NCBI GenBank assembly: GCA_002189035.1
Contig: NEEC01000010.1
Coordinates: forward strand, 124,001 to 188,000
DNA length: 64,000 bases
Source of the DNA: Utricularia gibba
Lineage: Eukaryota; Streptophyta; Magnoliopsida; Lamiales; Lentibulariaceae
Direction of reading: 5' to 3'
Position 1 is the stretch's first letter. Each line of letters begins with the position of its first letter. Made by a program: the position numbers and the translations under genes. This document shows positions 10,500-22,045 of the stretch, piece after piece. Below the pieces are notes generated by a model. That model had not been told where the DNA came from. It saw nothing but the letters and a program-made list of their open reading frames with translations, and ran no database searches.

Positions 10500-12060
10500 T
10501 GCAACTCAAGCTAATTTCATCATGGCAGAATAGAAGAAGACCTTGAATGAGTTTGACGCAGCTGACCATGCATAAAGGGGGTTTTACATCAAGTTTTCCG
10601 ATGATACAACCTATGAATTGAAGCCTACGATGATCAACTTTTTGCCTAAGTATTATGGAAAGGTGAGAGAAAACTCACACAAACATCTGGATAATGTCAC
10701 TGCTATTTGCATCTCCTTATAAGAGTGCTGGGATCAGTGGGGATGCCATCTGTTTGAGGGCATTCCAATTTATGTTAGAGGGAAATGCAAAAATGTGGTT
10801 CAACTCATTGAAGCTTGGAAGCATCATAGATTGGTCAGGGATGAAGGTGTCTCTCAGCAAGTATTTTCCTGCTTCCAAGGCTGAAGGGATATGAAAAGAG
10901 ATTCTTAATATTGAGCAATCAAGTGAAGAATCTCTATATGAATATTGGGAGCAATTTAATCAATTGTTCGAATCTTATCATCACCATGGTTTTTAATCTA
11001 CTTCCTTGGTGAAGTATTTTTATGATGGATTGTTATATTATGATAGAATAATAGTGGATTTAGCAACTGGAGGATTTTTGAGAAAAAAGACTCTTACGAA
11101 AGTTCTTGCATTACTTGAGGAGTTGGTTGAGCACTCCAAACATATTAACAAGAAAATGGATTCGAACAAATGGATTCGAACATAAGAGTTTATGAGGTGA
11201 ATTGCAAGCCAAAACCACCATAAAGTGAGCTCACAAAAAATGTTGCTATGATGTTTGAGATGATGAATAAGCTACTTTTATTCCAAGCAAAGAATATGGC
11301 ATGCAGGAACTATCACAGACTTGGACATCTTGCTAATAAATATCCAGAGTTGTTTCAAGAGGAGCACATCAAGGCTATGGAGGATTCCGAGGTTCAACTT
11401 AAGGGAGAATATGACCCATATTTGAACACTTACAATCCAGGTTGGAGGAGTCACCCAAACTTTTTTTTTGACAACAATGAAAATATGTACAAGGGAGAAA
11501 GTTCAAGCATGGGGCAACAAAATTTCTAACGGTATTTTGAAGAGCAGCAAAAACATTCATTTCAGGCTCCACCATTTCAAAAACAAGTCATACAATCTCA
11601 GTATCAAAACAATGCTGGAGGAAATTCTAGGAATTATTTAGAAGAAATGTTGAAAATGTTTATGGTGCAATCAACCAAAAATGAATTGGAGAATTGGCAA
11701 GCCATCAAAAATTTGAAGACTCAATTGACTCAATTGACACATGAGCTTGGAGAATTAAAGAAGAAAGTAGAACCAATAGTGTCATATTCAAATTCTGATG
11801 GATCATTGAATTGTAGTGCTATAACATTGAGGAGTATAAAGGAGAATGCAGACAGGAATCTAGTCCAATTTAGGACTAAGACATATGAGAAGCAAGAATT
11901 TCGTGTTGCAGTTGAAAACAAGAAAGAAGTGATGGTTCATCGAGAACTTACTAAAATGAAGATCATTGAACCTCCATTTCATAAAAAAGTGAAGACAAGA
12001 GAAGAGCAAGACAAAAAAGAGAAGATTTTGAAAATTTTGACAATACTCAACTTAATTTAA
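10500..12060 (+). pseudogene. Athila-like element 1 gag, decayed
   Basis: Broken Ty3/gypsy gag. Pieces in several frames match gag of element 2 at 37862 onward: the ICLRAFQF.LEG.AK.WFNSL block at about 10752, the KYFPASKAEGI block at about 10858, and a zinc-knuckle remnant CRNYHRLGHLANKYPE at about 11303 in which the last cysteine is replaced, so zinc binding is doubtful. The C-terminal part (11647-12060) remains open for 137 codons. Several stops and frameshifts are present, so it is not functional. Confidence 0.8.
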
Positions 12061-12159
12061 ATATTTTGAACTACATTTCCATGGTACCATGAAGTATAAA
12101 ATATTTGAAGCACCTTTGCATGTCCAAGCTCAAGATGATGGAAAAAAGAAAGGTATTTT

Positions 12160-12665
12160 TAAGTGAAAGTTGTTCAACATTACTCACCTGAAAGCTTCTA
12201 TAAAAATGCAAGGATCCGGATACATTTTTTATTCCTTGCAAGATTGGAGATTTGAATATCATGAGATGGCTGATTTAGGAGTTGTTGTTAATGTCATATT
12301 CAGTTTATAAAGCTATTAAATTGGGACCTTTGCAAGCTTCTGGAGTACACATTGAATTAGCAAATCAAAGTATAATTTCTCCCAAAGAATTGGTAGAACA
12401 TGTCCTAATTCGAATTGAAAATCTAATATTTACAGCTGATTTTTATGTGGTCAATATATCTGTTGGAAGATCAAAGGATACTACAATAATTTTGGAAAGA
12501 TCATTTTTTAACACACCCAATATTGTTATCAATGTGAAATGAGGACAATTGAGTTGTCTCTTGATAAAGAGAGGATTTTACTTCAGACAAAAGATGTGGC
12601 AGAATATCCTAGTGATTTTGAAGATATTTGTTCCATGGATATCCTTATAAACCAAATTATAGATG
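12160..12665 (+). pseudogene. Athila-like element 1 retropepsin, decayed
   Basis: Remains of the aspartic protease domain. The active-site region appears as ADLGVVVNV at about 12268, a drifted version of the usual DLGAS motif, followed by a frameshift. The downstream part is open from 12282 to 12542 and includes SVYKAIKLGPLQASGV, the FTADFYVVN strand and an IILE version of the usual ILG motif. A stop ends it at 12540. No reverse transcriptase follows, so the element was truncated here. Confidence 0.75.
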
Positions 12666-12924
12666 TGAGATTTAAGAACAAGGATTAGAATAGAAGGAAA
12701 AAAAAAGTAAATAGAGAAAAATCATACATACAACCATGACCAATTGAAAAGTGCCATTTGTTTTAGTAAACTCATGACAACAAAAATAAAACATGCAGCA
12801 TGGTCTTTCAGAGCGCCACATGTTTTAATATGGTATTAACATGTGTTTCATGTAGTATAAGAAAGTGGCATGTGTTTTAATTGTGGTAACATGTCTCGTT
12901 TAAATGAATTAGTGATAAGTATGA

Positions 12925-14240
12925 CTAGTGTTACAAAAAGAAAATAGATGAAAGGAAAAACATTGAGAAATGAGGAAAACCTAGGGGATCGAAGAGGGAT
13001 CTGCTGATCATAGACAGTTTGTATCGTTGTGAAGTCCAATCTATTGAGAGTTTTGTGGTGGTGCCAATATCATGGAAATTCGTAGGCTTATATCCGAGTG
13101 AAATATGAAGGGTTTCATTTTGAAAGGAGCTGATTTAGACAAGGGTAAGCGGAATGATGTGTTCTGAATTTATGTGCGGTGTTCTACGTGCAAATATATG
13201 TTTACTTGATTGTCTATTTGTTTCATGGTTTTTGTGTGCGGATTGACTATGATTCATGAATTATGTCGCATGTGACTTTTGTATCTTTATATTTTAATAA
13301 TGTCTCAAAAAGAATTTATCAGTTTAGAGATGACAGTAAGAAGTTATGAGTTTATTTTAAAATCTTTGAAATCTATTGAGCCTTAAAAATTGGTTTTCGA
13401 GTACAATTTCTAGTTTTTGTAACTTTCTACAGGATGTTTGAATTTTTATTATTTCTGTTATTGGATAAAGCCTTGCTCCTTAGCTTTCAAATTAGTAATT
13501 TTAAATAAGAAAAAAGTTCATGAAATATGACAAGATGTTCATATGTATCGTGATATGTCATGAGATTGAGGTGCAGTGTTTTGAAGTAGAAAACTTATAG
13601 AGGAGCTATGGACGCACACTCATATATGTTAAGCATGCTTGAGGTAATTCCTCATGGATTTTTAGCCATCAAATGATATGTTAAGCACCCCTCTATAGAT
13701 TTCATAAGGTCAAAGCCAAAGAGAACCTTTTGATCTTTGTTTCTAAGGTTGCAAGATTGAAGTTATTGAGGTCAAGGGGCTACAATCATACACGTAAATG
13801 GTTACATAGTTAATGGACTCATAATATGTTTAATGTTACCTTTTATTCTTCATGTTTTATAATGAGACTTTATTCTGAATGGCCACATACTTAATCTATA
13901 TGTCCTTGAATTTTATATACTACATTCAGTGTCTTGATTACTAATTATTCCAGGAAACGAGCAGGAAATGCAAGATTAGGTGTTGTAATCCAGGTCATAA
14001 GGAAAGAGACCACACTACTAGCTATTTTGGTGCCCAAACTAGTCCTTGTGTTTTTAGGTTGTCTTTGTGAGTTCTTTAAACATTGAGTTTATGTAGGAAG
14101 TCGTATCAATTAAACTAAATATGTTGTCCACACCATGTTTACTATGGTTATATGAATGACTTTCTTTTTGTTTCACCTCTTCCTATGAGTTTAAGTTGAT
14201 AGGATAATAGGACCTTATGTTCCTTCTTTGGAAATATGGC
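12925..14240 (+). repeat. LTR-like repeat, copy A, of a second gypsy family
   Basis: A block of about 1.05 kb (12930-13985) matches 18985-19965 in the same orientation, about 6 kb apart, with many substitutions. Shared landmarks include GGAGATCTG-like text near the left, AAATCTATTGAGC, GAGATTGAGGT and TTCCAGGAAAC at the right. Copy A continues to a possible primer-binding site, TATCAAAGC, near 14230-14295, which resembles the initiator-Met tRNA site of many gypsy elements. Gag-like sequence starts soon afterwards, so this is best read as a 5' LTR. Its exact ends are not certain. Confidence 0.65.
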
Positions 14241-14394
14241 ATCAAAGCCTAAGTTCATAATCTATGAATTTGGGCCTTGACATTTTGCTATCAAAGCGGT
14301 TTTCTTAGTATTCAAGGAAGCGAAATAGATCATAGCACTACATGGTAATTTAGTGTGTGTAAATTTCCTTATGTGGTTATGTGTAGGGAAAAAT

Positions 14395-16140
14395 GCCATA
14401 AAGAACTAGGGCTAATGAGCATAGTATGCCCAACGAGAATGAGCAAGGTGATGATCAGCAGTGTAGAACTTGGCTAACATGACAGCATCATTAGTTCACG
14501 AAAGAGTTGATTGGGGTGATCCAGTGATTAGGGAAGGTACTAGTGTGGAGAATATAGCTACAACAAGTAAGAATCTGATATACGAAAAATTTAGCACACG
14601 TCTTATATATGCAAACTCTTCGAAAAAATAAATTAATAATCCTAATTTATGTCTAAACATACAACAAATATGAGCATAGTGATTAGGGTCGAATATAAAG
14701 AGTAAGTGTTTGTCATGTGATTATCGATGCATATAATCAATATCACAGTTGATAGATTTATACTAAGCTAGGATTAAGGCAAATCTACAATAAAATACAA
14801 TAGAAAAAATGCAATAAACTTTTGAACTTGGTTGTAGCTAAAAATGAGTTGGGTGATGTCTTGGGACTTCTAGGGTTAACATGCAAATTGCTACAACTAC
14901 CTTTTGGTGTATCTCTAATTAGGGTTGTTATAGTGAACTTCACTATTTCTCTCTCCTGAATCTATCATGATTTGTATGAAAATAATATGACATTTGGTTA
15001 ATATAATTTTGTGAACAACTAACTTATTAACCCCTTTATCCTAAGGCACCATTAGGTGCTCTAGCTACTCATGATAAAGGAAAGGAAAATGCTTTTATGA
15101 CATAACATAATCACCATTCTTGTTTCAAAGTTAAAAAATAGTAAAGAATGCATAACAAAGCATAAACAACAAATCATTCACACAGAAAAACTAAAAACTA
15201 TTCTCAACGAGGAATAGTGTTCTTCAAGAGTAGAAGAAATCTTCAACATGAAGCTTGTTTTCGTGGATCATCTTCGCCGTTCTTCCGTGAGTTCTTCCCC
15301 TCTAGATCCTTTTCCCCAAGTCTATGGCGTGATGCTTGAGGGTTAAGATATTTCTTATCTCTCCCATCATTTTCGAAAATCCTTTTCTTTTTTTCTTTGT
15401 GATTTGGTTATACTTCTTTCAACCTTTTGTTCATATTCTCTACAATTTCATTGTGCTCTTTTCGACTACTAGAGAATTGGGCTGTTGACATACACTGCAT
15501 TGCTCAGGAAAACTATTAGAACTAAGGTTGGGACTAAAAGATTTGGTCGCAAAAATATCAAAATACATAATAAACTTGAGTTTTGTAGTACAATATGAGT
15601 CATTTTCCTTCACTCAAATACTTAAAAATATATGTTATCAGAACCGATCTGACGGAACTTTGAGGAGCTACCATGAGGCTTTGAAGAAGGTGGAAATTCA
15701 AGTATTTTCCAAAAGAAGTTTAGAGAATGCAGAAACTTGGCTGCTTAGGTTGGAGTAAAAGTTTGAGTTGGTGGAATATTGTGAGGAGATGAAAACAACT
15801 CTAGTTGTGCATTGGCTGGAGGGAAATGCTGCCAGCTGATGGAGGAGTGTGGCCGATAATGTGTTAGATGGCAATAAGACCTCATAGCATAATTTCAAGA
15901 AAGCTTTCATTGTCAACTTTTTCTGAAAAGAATTGAAAAAGGTGAAGAAAACATAATTTGTGAAGTTTAGTAGTCAAGGAAATTTGACAATGATGCATTA
16001 CTTGGAGAAATTCCAAGTATATTGCAAGTATGCCTCAAAGTGGATGGCTAATGAAGTATAATAAGGCTAAAAGATGATTGCGGAAGAGTGGAAGAAAACT
16101 CTCCCATGCAAAAGAACACATTTGGAAAATTTCACAAAGG
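14395..16140 (+). pseudogene. Gypsy gag, copy A, interrupted by a solo LTR
   Basis: A gag start region at about 14395-14570 is asparagine- and glutamine-rich like the N-terminus of many gypsy gags. It is cut by the solo LTR at 14576-15640 and resumes at 15646 with DGTLRSYHEALKKVEIQVF, then AETWLLRLE, a TLVVHWLEGNAASW block and a MHYLEKF block near 15995. These are hallmarks of the retrotransposon gag domain. In-frame stops near 15756 and later make it a pseudogene. A second copy of the same segment lies at 21058-21395. Confidence 0.8.
14576..15640 (-). repeat. Solo LTR of the Athila-like family, with target duplication
   Basis: Reverse-complement match along its length to the 5' LTR at 5535-10332. 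It begins TGATA and ends TATCA, the terminal inverted repeat expected of an LTR, and is flanked by GAATC (14571-14575) and GAACC (15641-15645), a 5-bp target duplication with one substitution. No internal element sequence adjoins either side. It interrupts a gag sequence of another gypsy family. Confidence 0.85.
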
Positions 16141-17690
16141 TCTTGCCTTAGACTAGGAAATGAAAGTGTATTATCAAGGGTCAACCATATTAAACTTTAT
16201 TTTTATTTTATTTTATTTTGCTACATTTCTTTAGAATTTTGACCAAGAACACCATATGATGGTTCCACATAAGACAAGGTAATTATGGGGAGTAATTTCA
16301 AGTTTTTTAAACCCTATTCTTCATTTTCTCCTACATTTTCATGTACGGGATGTAAGAAAAATTTTATTCTACATGCAAGAAATTCTAACATCAAGGCGAC
16401 TTTAATCTCTCAAATGCAAAGGGGCCATGTCTTGCAAATCCGTAATGAGGAAGAGCACACCTATTGAGGCTTATCCAATAAGGAACATTTGCATGAGAAA
16501 TGTACAATAAGCTTGAGATACTATACTTAACATGGACTTTTAAGGATGTATGTTAGAAAAGAAGTATCATAACATATGTGTTAGTAGGCTCAATAAGCTG
16601 GATAAGGAAATCTCTACCCATAAAGAATTACCCATAAAAAAGCTTCATATATATAATCACATATGTCGGAGTTAGAAATTGGTACATGAAGTAGGATAGC
16701 CTTTATCTTGTTCCTAGGGAAAATGTGTAGTGAAGAACGTAAATCAGGAATTTGAGCAAAACAAAGGATGGAAGCATAAAACCAGTTACAGGAAGGGAAT
16801 ATCAAATCGGTTGCAACACAACCTCATCAATTAAGGCTACGAATTGGACAGTGGCACGTGCTAAGGGGATCCAGGCCCTTGCAAACTAGAATGGGGCAGC
16901 ATTAGGCTTTGAAAAGCAGCCGACTTGTGAGAATCCCTGTGCAGGTTGCGGTTACATGCCAATAAGGCCACCTATGTAGTTGGCATGATCACCAAGCATA
17001 GAAAATCACTAGCATCCATTAAAATTGGTCAAGAAGGCCTCTTCTATAAATAGGAGAATATTTAAGAAACAAAATATTTTACATTACTCTCAATCCTTGT
17101 AAACCTCTTCTTTCCTCTTCATAATGAAATCTTTTTCTCTGATAAGTTCCCCTAGCTTTGTGGTTTTCCGTTCTAATGGTTTTCATGTAAAAAATCCATG
17201 TTTCTTCTTTCTTCTTTATTACTTTACAGACAGCTACTAATCGGTTTAATACCTGAGAATCGAACATGCATTATCGATTTAACTATGATAGAACATATGG
17301 AGCTAAGTTACCTTTTGAATGAAAGTTAATGCATTTTTTTCTCATGATATAATATTAAGTCTAAGCTAGTACTAATATAGCATGAACAACAAGATATAGT
17401 AAATTCAAGAAATAAAGAAAATAAAATTATGATCAAGAAGAAATAATTGTGATACCTTAAGATTATAGAGGTAGTATTTTCATCACTACTCTCATCCTTT
17501 GAAAGACCTTCTTTACCACAAATGGTCTGATCCAATGTGATTTATGGTTCCTTGGATGTGACTTTAATCTAGACTAAAATAGCTATACTTTTTGGACAAC
17601 TTCAAAAGATGTTTTGGAAATGTGTATATCATGAGAATCCTTCATCCTAGCTTTGAATAACTTTGAGCTTTTGTAGACATCATTCTTCAA
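16141..17690. other. Repeat-derived region, no gene seen
   Basis: No coding similarity recognised. Around 17040-17060 the text TTCTATAAATAGGAG looks like a TATA box, followed by an AT-rich leader with AATGAAAT-like signals; this resembles the U3-R part of an LTR rather than a host promoter, because no gene follows. Position 16205-16220 has an ATTTT microsatellite. Confidence 0.35.
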
Positions 17691-18165
17691 TCCTTGCAAT
17701 TTAAAAATCTGTTGCATTCTTTGACTTGCATTGTTATTTGTATAAATGAGCAATCACCACAAATGTGCATTTGCAATGCTTGTGATACTATTATTTTTAT
17801 AATACTTTTATTTTTTTTTATACAAAAGCATAAACTTTGCAATGCATATTTGAAATGCTTAAAAAAAATTTTTAAAAAAACTGTGCTTATAGTGCTAGTC
17901 ATTATTTTTATTTTTTTAAAAAAAGCATAAGCACCACAAATGCATATATTTGGACTACAAGGAGTATGCAATGCAAATGTATAATTGTTTTGTTTCCAAT
18001 TATTTTAGCTGTTTCATCGAAAGTGAAAGTAGTGAAAATGCACATTTGCATTGCTTTTGATTTTAATAGATGTAACTTATCACCTAAACATAGAGTCCAG
18101 TTTATTTTATAAGCTATATAGGACTTATTCATTGACTAACCAAATATTCAAATGTAAAATGAATA
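17691..18165. other. AT-rich sequence with weak inverted repetition
   Basis: The phrase AATGTGCATTTGCAATGC recurs in direct and inverted variants at about 17761, 17836 and 18036. This gives poor hairpin potential around A/T tracts. It may be a decayed MITE, but no termini can be defined. Confidence 0.3.
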
Positions 18166-18912
18166 ATTGTAATGACTCATTGTGTCCTTACATGATATTG
18201 TGTGCTTGGGGCACCTAACCTATAAGGTTTTACGTTCTCCCCTTTTGGGAAAAAGATATTATGCAAGATTAGAGAAGATCCTCTATATAAATTGTCCCTC
18301 TATTATATTTGTAATCAACATGAGATTTGTCTAAGGTCCTTACACCATTCCTTGAGATGGGCCCTTAAGCTTCTCTTGGAAACTTAGTATCCTTGCTAAG
18401 GTTTGCTCCACCACTAGTTATAGGTCTAGTATACAAAATGTAATGACTCACTCTATCCTTATATGATATTGTCTTCTTTGTACACCCACATCTCATGACA
18501 TGACATCCTTCCCTTCTAGAGAAAAAGCCTTATGCAAGATTAGAAAATGTAACTCTATATAAACTATCTCTCTAGCTTGTCCATCTGATGTGGAATTTGC
18601 ATATGATCTTTACACCCTTACTCGAGTTGAGCCCTTTCACCCCCTCGGGAACCTAGCATCCTCGTTGAGGCTTGCCTCAGCATCAGTTATAGGCCTAGGC
18701 TTGGCTCTAATATCAAATGTAATGATCCATCATCTCCTTATATCATATTGTATATTTTGGATATTCAACTCTTACAATTTTACATTTTTCCCATGTAGAA
18801 AAAAAGTCTCATACAAGAGGGAAAGTTTCTCTACATAAAATATTCTTGTATCCCATTTATAATTAATGTGGGATTCACCTAATGTCCTTACACTCTTATT
18901 TGAGGTTTCAGA
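18166..18912. repeat. Tandem array of a unit of about 277 bp, 2.7 copies
   Basis: Three successive blocks start with GTAATGACTCA, GTAATGACTCA and GTAATGATCCA at about 18167, 18440 and 18719. Each continues in the same order with a TCCTTA-ATGATATTGT-like segment, GAAAAAG followed by ATGCAAGATTAG or a variant, CTCTATATAAA, a TGTGGGATT-like segment, TCCTTACAC and GAGTTGAGCCC. The third copy is cut short near 18912. Divergence between units is considerable. The motif resembles non-coding repeats common in plant genomes. Confidence 0.85.
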
Positions 18913-18934
18913 ACTAGGATTTAAATAGGAGGGA

Positions 18935-19970
18935 GAGAACACATAGAGCAAACAAAGATTAAACATGCAACATGATGGGAAAATACATTCGGAAGTAGGA
19001 AAATGTGGGAGATCAAAGGGAGATCTGTGGACAATGATATTCTAGAAATAGTTTGCATCATTCTAGAGTTCAATCTGTTGAGAGTTGTGTAGTGATGTAT
19101 ATGAAAAGTTTGACTCTGGAAGGAGCTTATTTGAATTGTGCTTACATGAATGTCAATGTGTTTAATGATTTTTATATGTTGATTGGCCATGATTCTTAGC
19201 ATATGGTGAATATAGCTTTTGCATCTCTTTATGTTTCGTTTCAATAAGACTTTCTTGGTTTGGAGATAGGAGCAGGGCTTTATGACTTTGTTTTTAAAAC
19301 CTCTCAAATCTATTGAGCTCGATAAATTAGTATTTAAGTCCGATTTCTAAATTTCATAACTCTCTACTAAGTGCTTGAATTTTGCTGATTTTTGTTGTTG
19401 AAGAAATCGTTCTCCTTACCTTTTAAATTATTTTTATTTGGTAATTTTAAATAAGGAAACATCTATAAAATATGACATGGTATCCATGTATATCATGAGA
19501 TTGAGGTACATAATGTCTTTTTGAAGTAGAAGACTTATAAAGGATGGGCAATGGATGCACATTCCTTTATATGCAACTCCTTATGTAGTTTTAGCCATAA
19601 GACTATATGAGATTGAAGAATTGAAAGAAAAAGTAAAGAGGGGCTGCAATAACGTGAGATTGGGGGTTGGTACCCCTATACTGATTTTATGAGGTCAAAT
19701 CCACAAGAACCTCTTGACCTTGGTTTTTAAGGCTACTAAACTAAAGTTATTATGGTCAATGGGTGCAGCAACCATGGATGTAAATGGTTATATAGCTAAA
19801 GCACTCATAATATAGGATGTGCTAAATGTTATTGTTAATTCTTCTTGTTTCTTAATGAGCTTTTATTCTGAATAGTTATAATTGCTCTACATGACCTTTT
19901 TGACTCTATGTATTGGATCCAATGTGTCAATCGCTAATTTTTCCAGGAAACAAACACACAAGGAAGGATT
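18935..19970 (+). repeat. LTR-like repeat, copy B, of the second gypsy family
   Basis: Direct repeat of 12930-13985. Homology ends just after TTCCAGGAAAC near 19950, where a copia-like LTR in the opposite orientation takes over. Minus-strand open frames inside it are not protein-like. Confidence 0.65.
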
Positions 19971-19984
19971 ACATGTGTTAAGTT

Positions 19985-20857
19985 TCTCGTAGACATCATG
20001 TGTCCTCAATACAGTGGAATTTAAAATTTTTCCAGAAACCCAAACCATAGATCTTGTAATACGGTATATATCAAATAAAGTGATTCTAAAAATACCTTTC
20101 TGTGGACTTCGTTGTTCACCAACCATCAATAATAGACAGCCTCTATGGTATTCACTCCATCGATAACCTTCTCAAGGCCATAGAATAATAGTTGATATCC
20201 TCAGATGCTAGTAGAAAAAGTCACCTCTTGTACATAAATCTCAAAGAGAATTTAATGATCTACTCAAACTCTTTGAGTGTCATTAACCTTGGCACAACAC
20301 TTACTATTAGGCTTGATGTAATTTATTGAGATAAGATCTCATAGCTTACATAAGTGATGAATCTTTTAATGATCAATTAACTATCTCTAACCCTAATTAG
20401 TCACATTCCTTCTCATCCATATTAGGCAAGCTATGATAAGACTACCATTAGTGATGAGCAAAAATGTGAGTTTAAAACCAAGCTAACTTTTTTGATCTCA
20501 AGTTTAAGTTTACTTATACAACTATAATATTCGAGGTCTTGCTACTGACACTTGGTTAGCTTTACATAGTAGCATCTCGAAGATGAGTAATCCAATGAAT
20601 CACTTTTCTAATCGACGCCCACACATTAGTTCTAGCAATGTGCTAGCTTATTCGTATTCGTGATATTCTCATTTCACAAATATTTTAGCTAGAGAATTTT
20701 TAACGTAAGAATAAATGCTTGAAGAATTTCACATTATAATCTCATCATATAGATTAAGTAGAGGATTTTATCAATAATATAAATTTGATCACAATTCAAA
20801 ATAAATATCAAAAGATAAGATTTGTCAGTGATTTGATTGTCTCTAGAACACATATAT
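19985..20857 (-). repeat. Copia-like LTR, left member of a head-to-head pair
   Basis: The part from about 20300 to 20857 is the reverse complement of 21403-22045. The clearest block is ATAAATTTGATCACAATTCA with the following AAAATAAATATCAAAAGATA, at 20780-20815, matched at 21447-21480. Its 5' end faces right (TGTGTTCTAGAG read on the minus strand). The portion 19985-20300, absent from the right member, includes GATCTTGTAATACGGTATAT and a GTGGACTTCGTTGTTCACCA stretch. Calling it copia is tentative. Confidence 0.7.
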
Positions 20858-21057
20858 TAACAATCTCCCTAACAAATGGATCAAGGAAAAATAGCCCCAA
20901 AAACATGTTTTTACACAAAATAAATTTACTAATACTAATTTTAAAATTTTTACTTATTCTAACTCATTTAATTGCTTATCATAGGACTAAAAACACCACA
21001 AATATCACCTATTTGGACACAACATCAAAGGAACTGTGTGGGGCACCTCAATACAAC

Positions 21058-21395
21058 AAGTGAGGACCAATTTGATGGAACATTGAGGAGTGACCATGAG
21101 GCTTTGAAGAAGGTGGGAATTCAAGCTTTTTTCCGGAGGAAGTTCGGAGAATGCATAAACTTGGCTACTTAGGTTGGAGGAAAATTTTGTGTTGGTGGAA
21201 TGTTGTGAGAGATGAAAACAACTCTAGTTGTGCACTTACTAGAGGGGGAATGCTCCTAGTTGGTAGAGGAGTGTGGCAGATAATGTGTTAAATGATAATA
21301 AGACCTCATTGCCTATTTTCAAGGAAGCTTTTTTGACAATTTCTTCCGAAAGGAGCTGAAGAAAGTTGAATTTGTGAAGTCTAATCAAGGGAATC
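21058..21395 (+). pseudogene. Gypsy gag fragment, copy B
   Basis: Matches copy A at 15646-15960 in sequence and order: DQFDGTLRSDHEALKKVGIQ, a tryptophan-rich segment with W codons mutated to stops, a TTLVVHLLEG-like segment and an FKEAFFDNFFRKELKKVEF-like segment. Stops and frameshifts are frequent. It lies between two inverted LTR copies. Confidence 0.8.
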
Positions 21396-21402
21396 TTCTT
21401 AG

Positions 21403-22045
21403 TGTATGTGTTCTAGAAACAATCAACTTATTGGTAAATCTTATCTTTTGATATTTATTTTGAATTGTGATCAAATTTATTTCAATAATAATATCCTCTA
21501 CTTGATCTATGTGCTGCAGAAATTATAATGAGATCATAATGTGAGATTTTTCAAGCATTTATTTTCAAGTTAAAAATTTTTTGACTAGAGTATTTGTGGA
21601 ATGAGTATATTATAAATGCGGATAAGTTGGAACATATTGAGTTCACTAAATTTTTTAGGTAATAATTCTCATAATTGATGTAATGAGATGGCTAAAACCA
21701 ATGTATGGATGCTGATTAAAGAATCGTTCATTGAATGACTCGTTTTTCGAGATGCTGTTATGAGAAGTTAACCCATTGTTAATACCAAGATGCCGAATAT
21801 ATAACCATGCAAGTAAGTTTAGACTTGAAGTCAATAAAGTTATCTTGATCTTAACCTTAAATTTTCTCTCATTACTAATGAGAGTCTAACCATAGCTTGT
21901 CTAGTATGGATGAGAAAGGATGCGACTTCTTAAGGTTGAAAATAGTAGATTGATCAGTAAATGATTCATCACTCATGTTAACTATAAAATCTTATCTCAA
22001 GTAATTACATCAAGCTTAACGGTAAGCCCTGGGTCTGTCATTTAA
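21403..22045 (+). repeat. Copia-like LTR, right member of a head-to-head pair
   Basis: Starts TGTATGTGTTCTAGAAACAA and matches the reverse complement of the left member through to CATCAAGCTTAA at about 22020. Beyond that the two members differ, so one has a different or rearranged 3' part. Confidence 0.7.

Larger units (their letters stand above)
5535..12690 (+). mobile_element. Athila-like Ty3/gypsy element 1, truncated, carrying a nested Harbinger
   Basis: The element begins with a 5' LTR (5535-10332, interrupted) and continues with a primer-binding site, decayed gag and a decayed protease; homology fades near 12690 with no reverse transcriptase, integrase or 3' LTR. The assignment rests on the primer-binding site, which resembles the tRNA-Asp type of Athila/Tat elements, and on close protein similarity of gag and protease to element 2 at 37.8-39.8 kb. 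The left end is supported by the solo LTR at 14576-15640, which has the same terminal sequence. The right end is uncertain. Confidence 0.75.

Noticed and set aside
17040-17060. TATA-like box TTCTATAAATAGGAG as a host promoter
   Set aside because: No gene follows within several kb; the context is LTR-derived.
18166-18912. CRISPR-like or regulatory array
   Set aside because: Units are long (about 277 bp), diverged and head to tail without unique spacers, and this is plant nuclear DNA.
18921-19307. Minus-strand open frame of 128 codons
   Set aside because: Lies wholly inside an LTR-like repeat; the frame is not kept in the sister copy at 12.9-14 kb and the protein has no recognisable domain.
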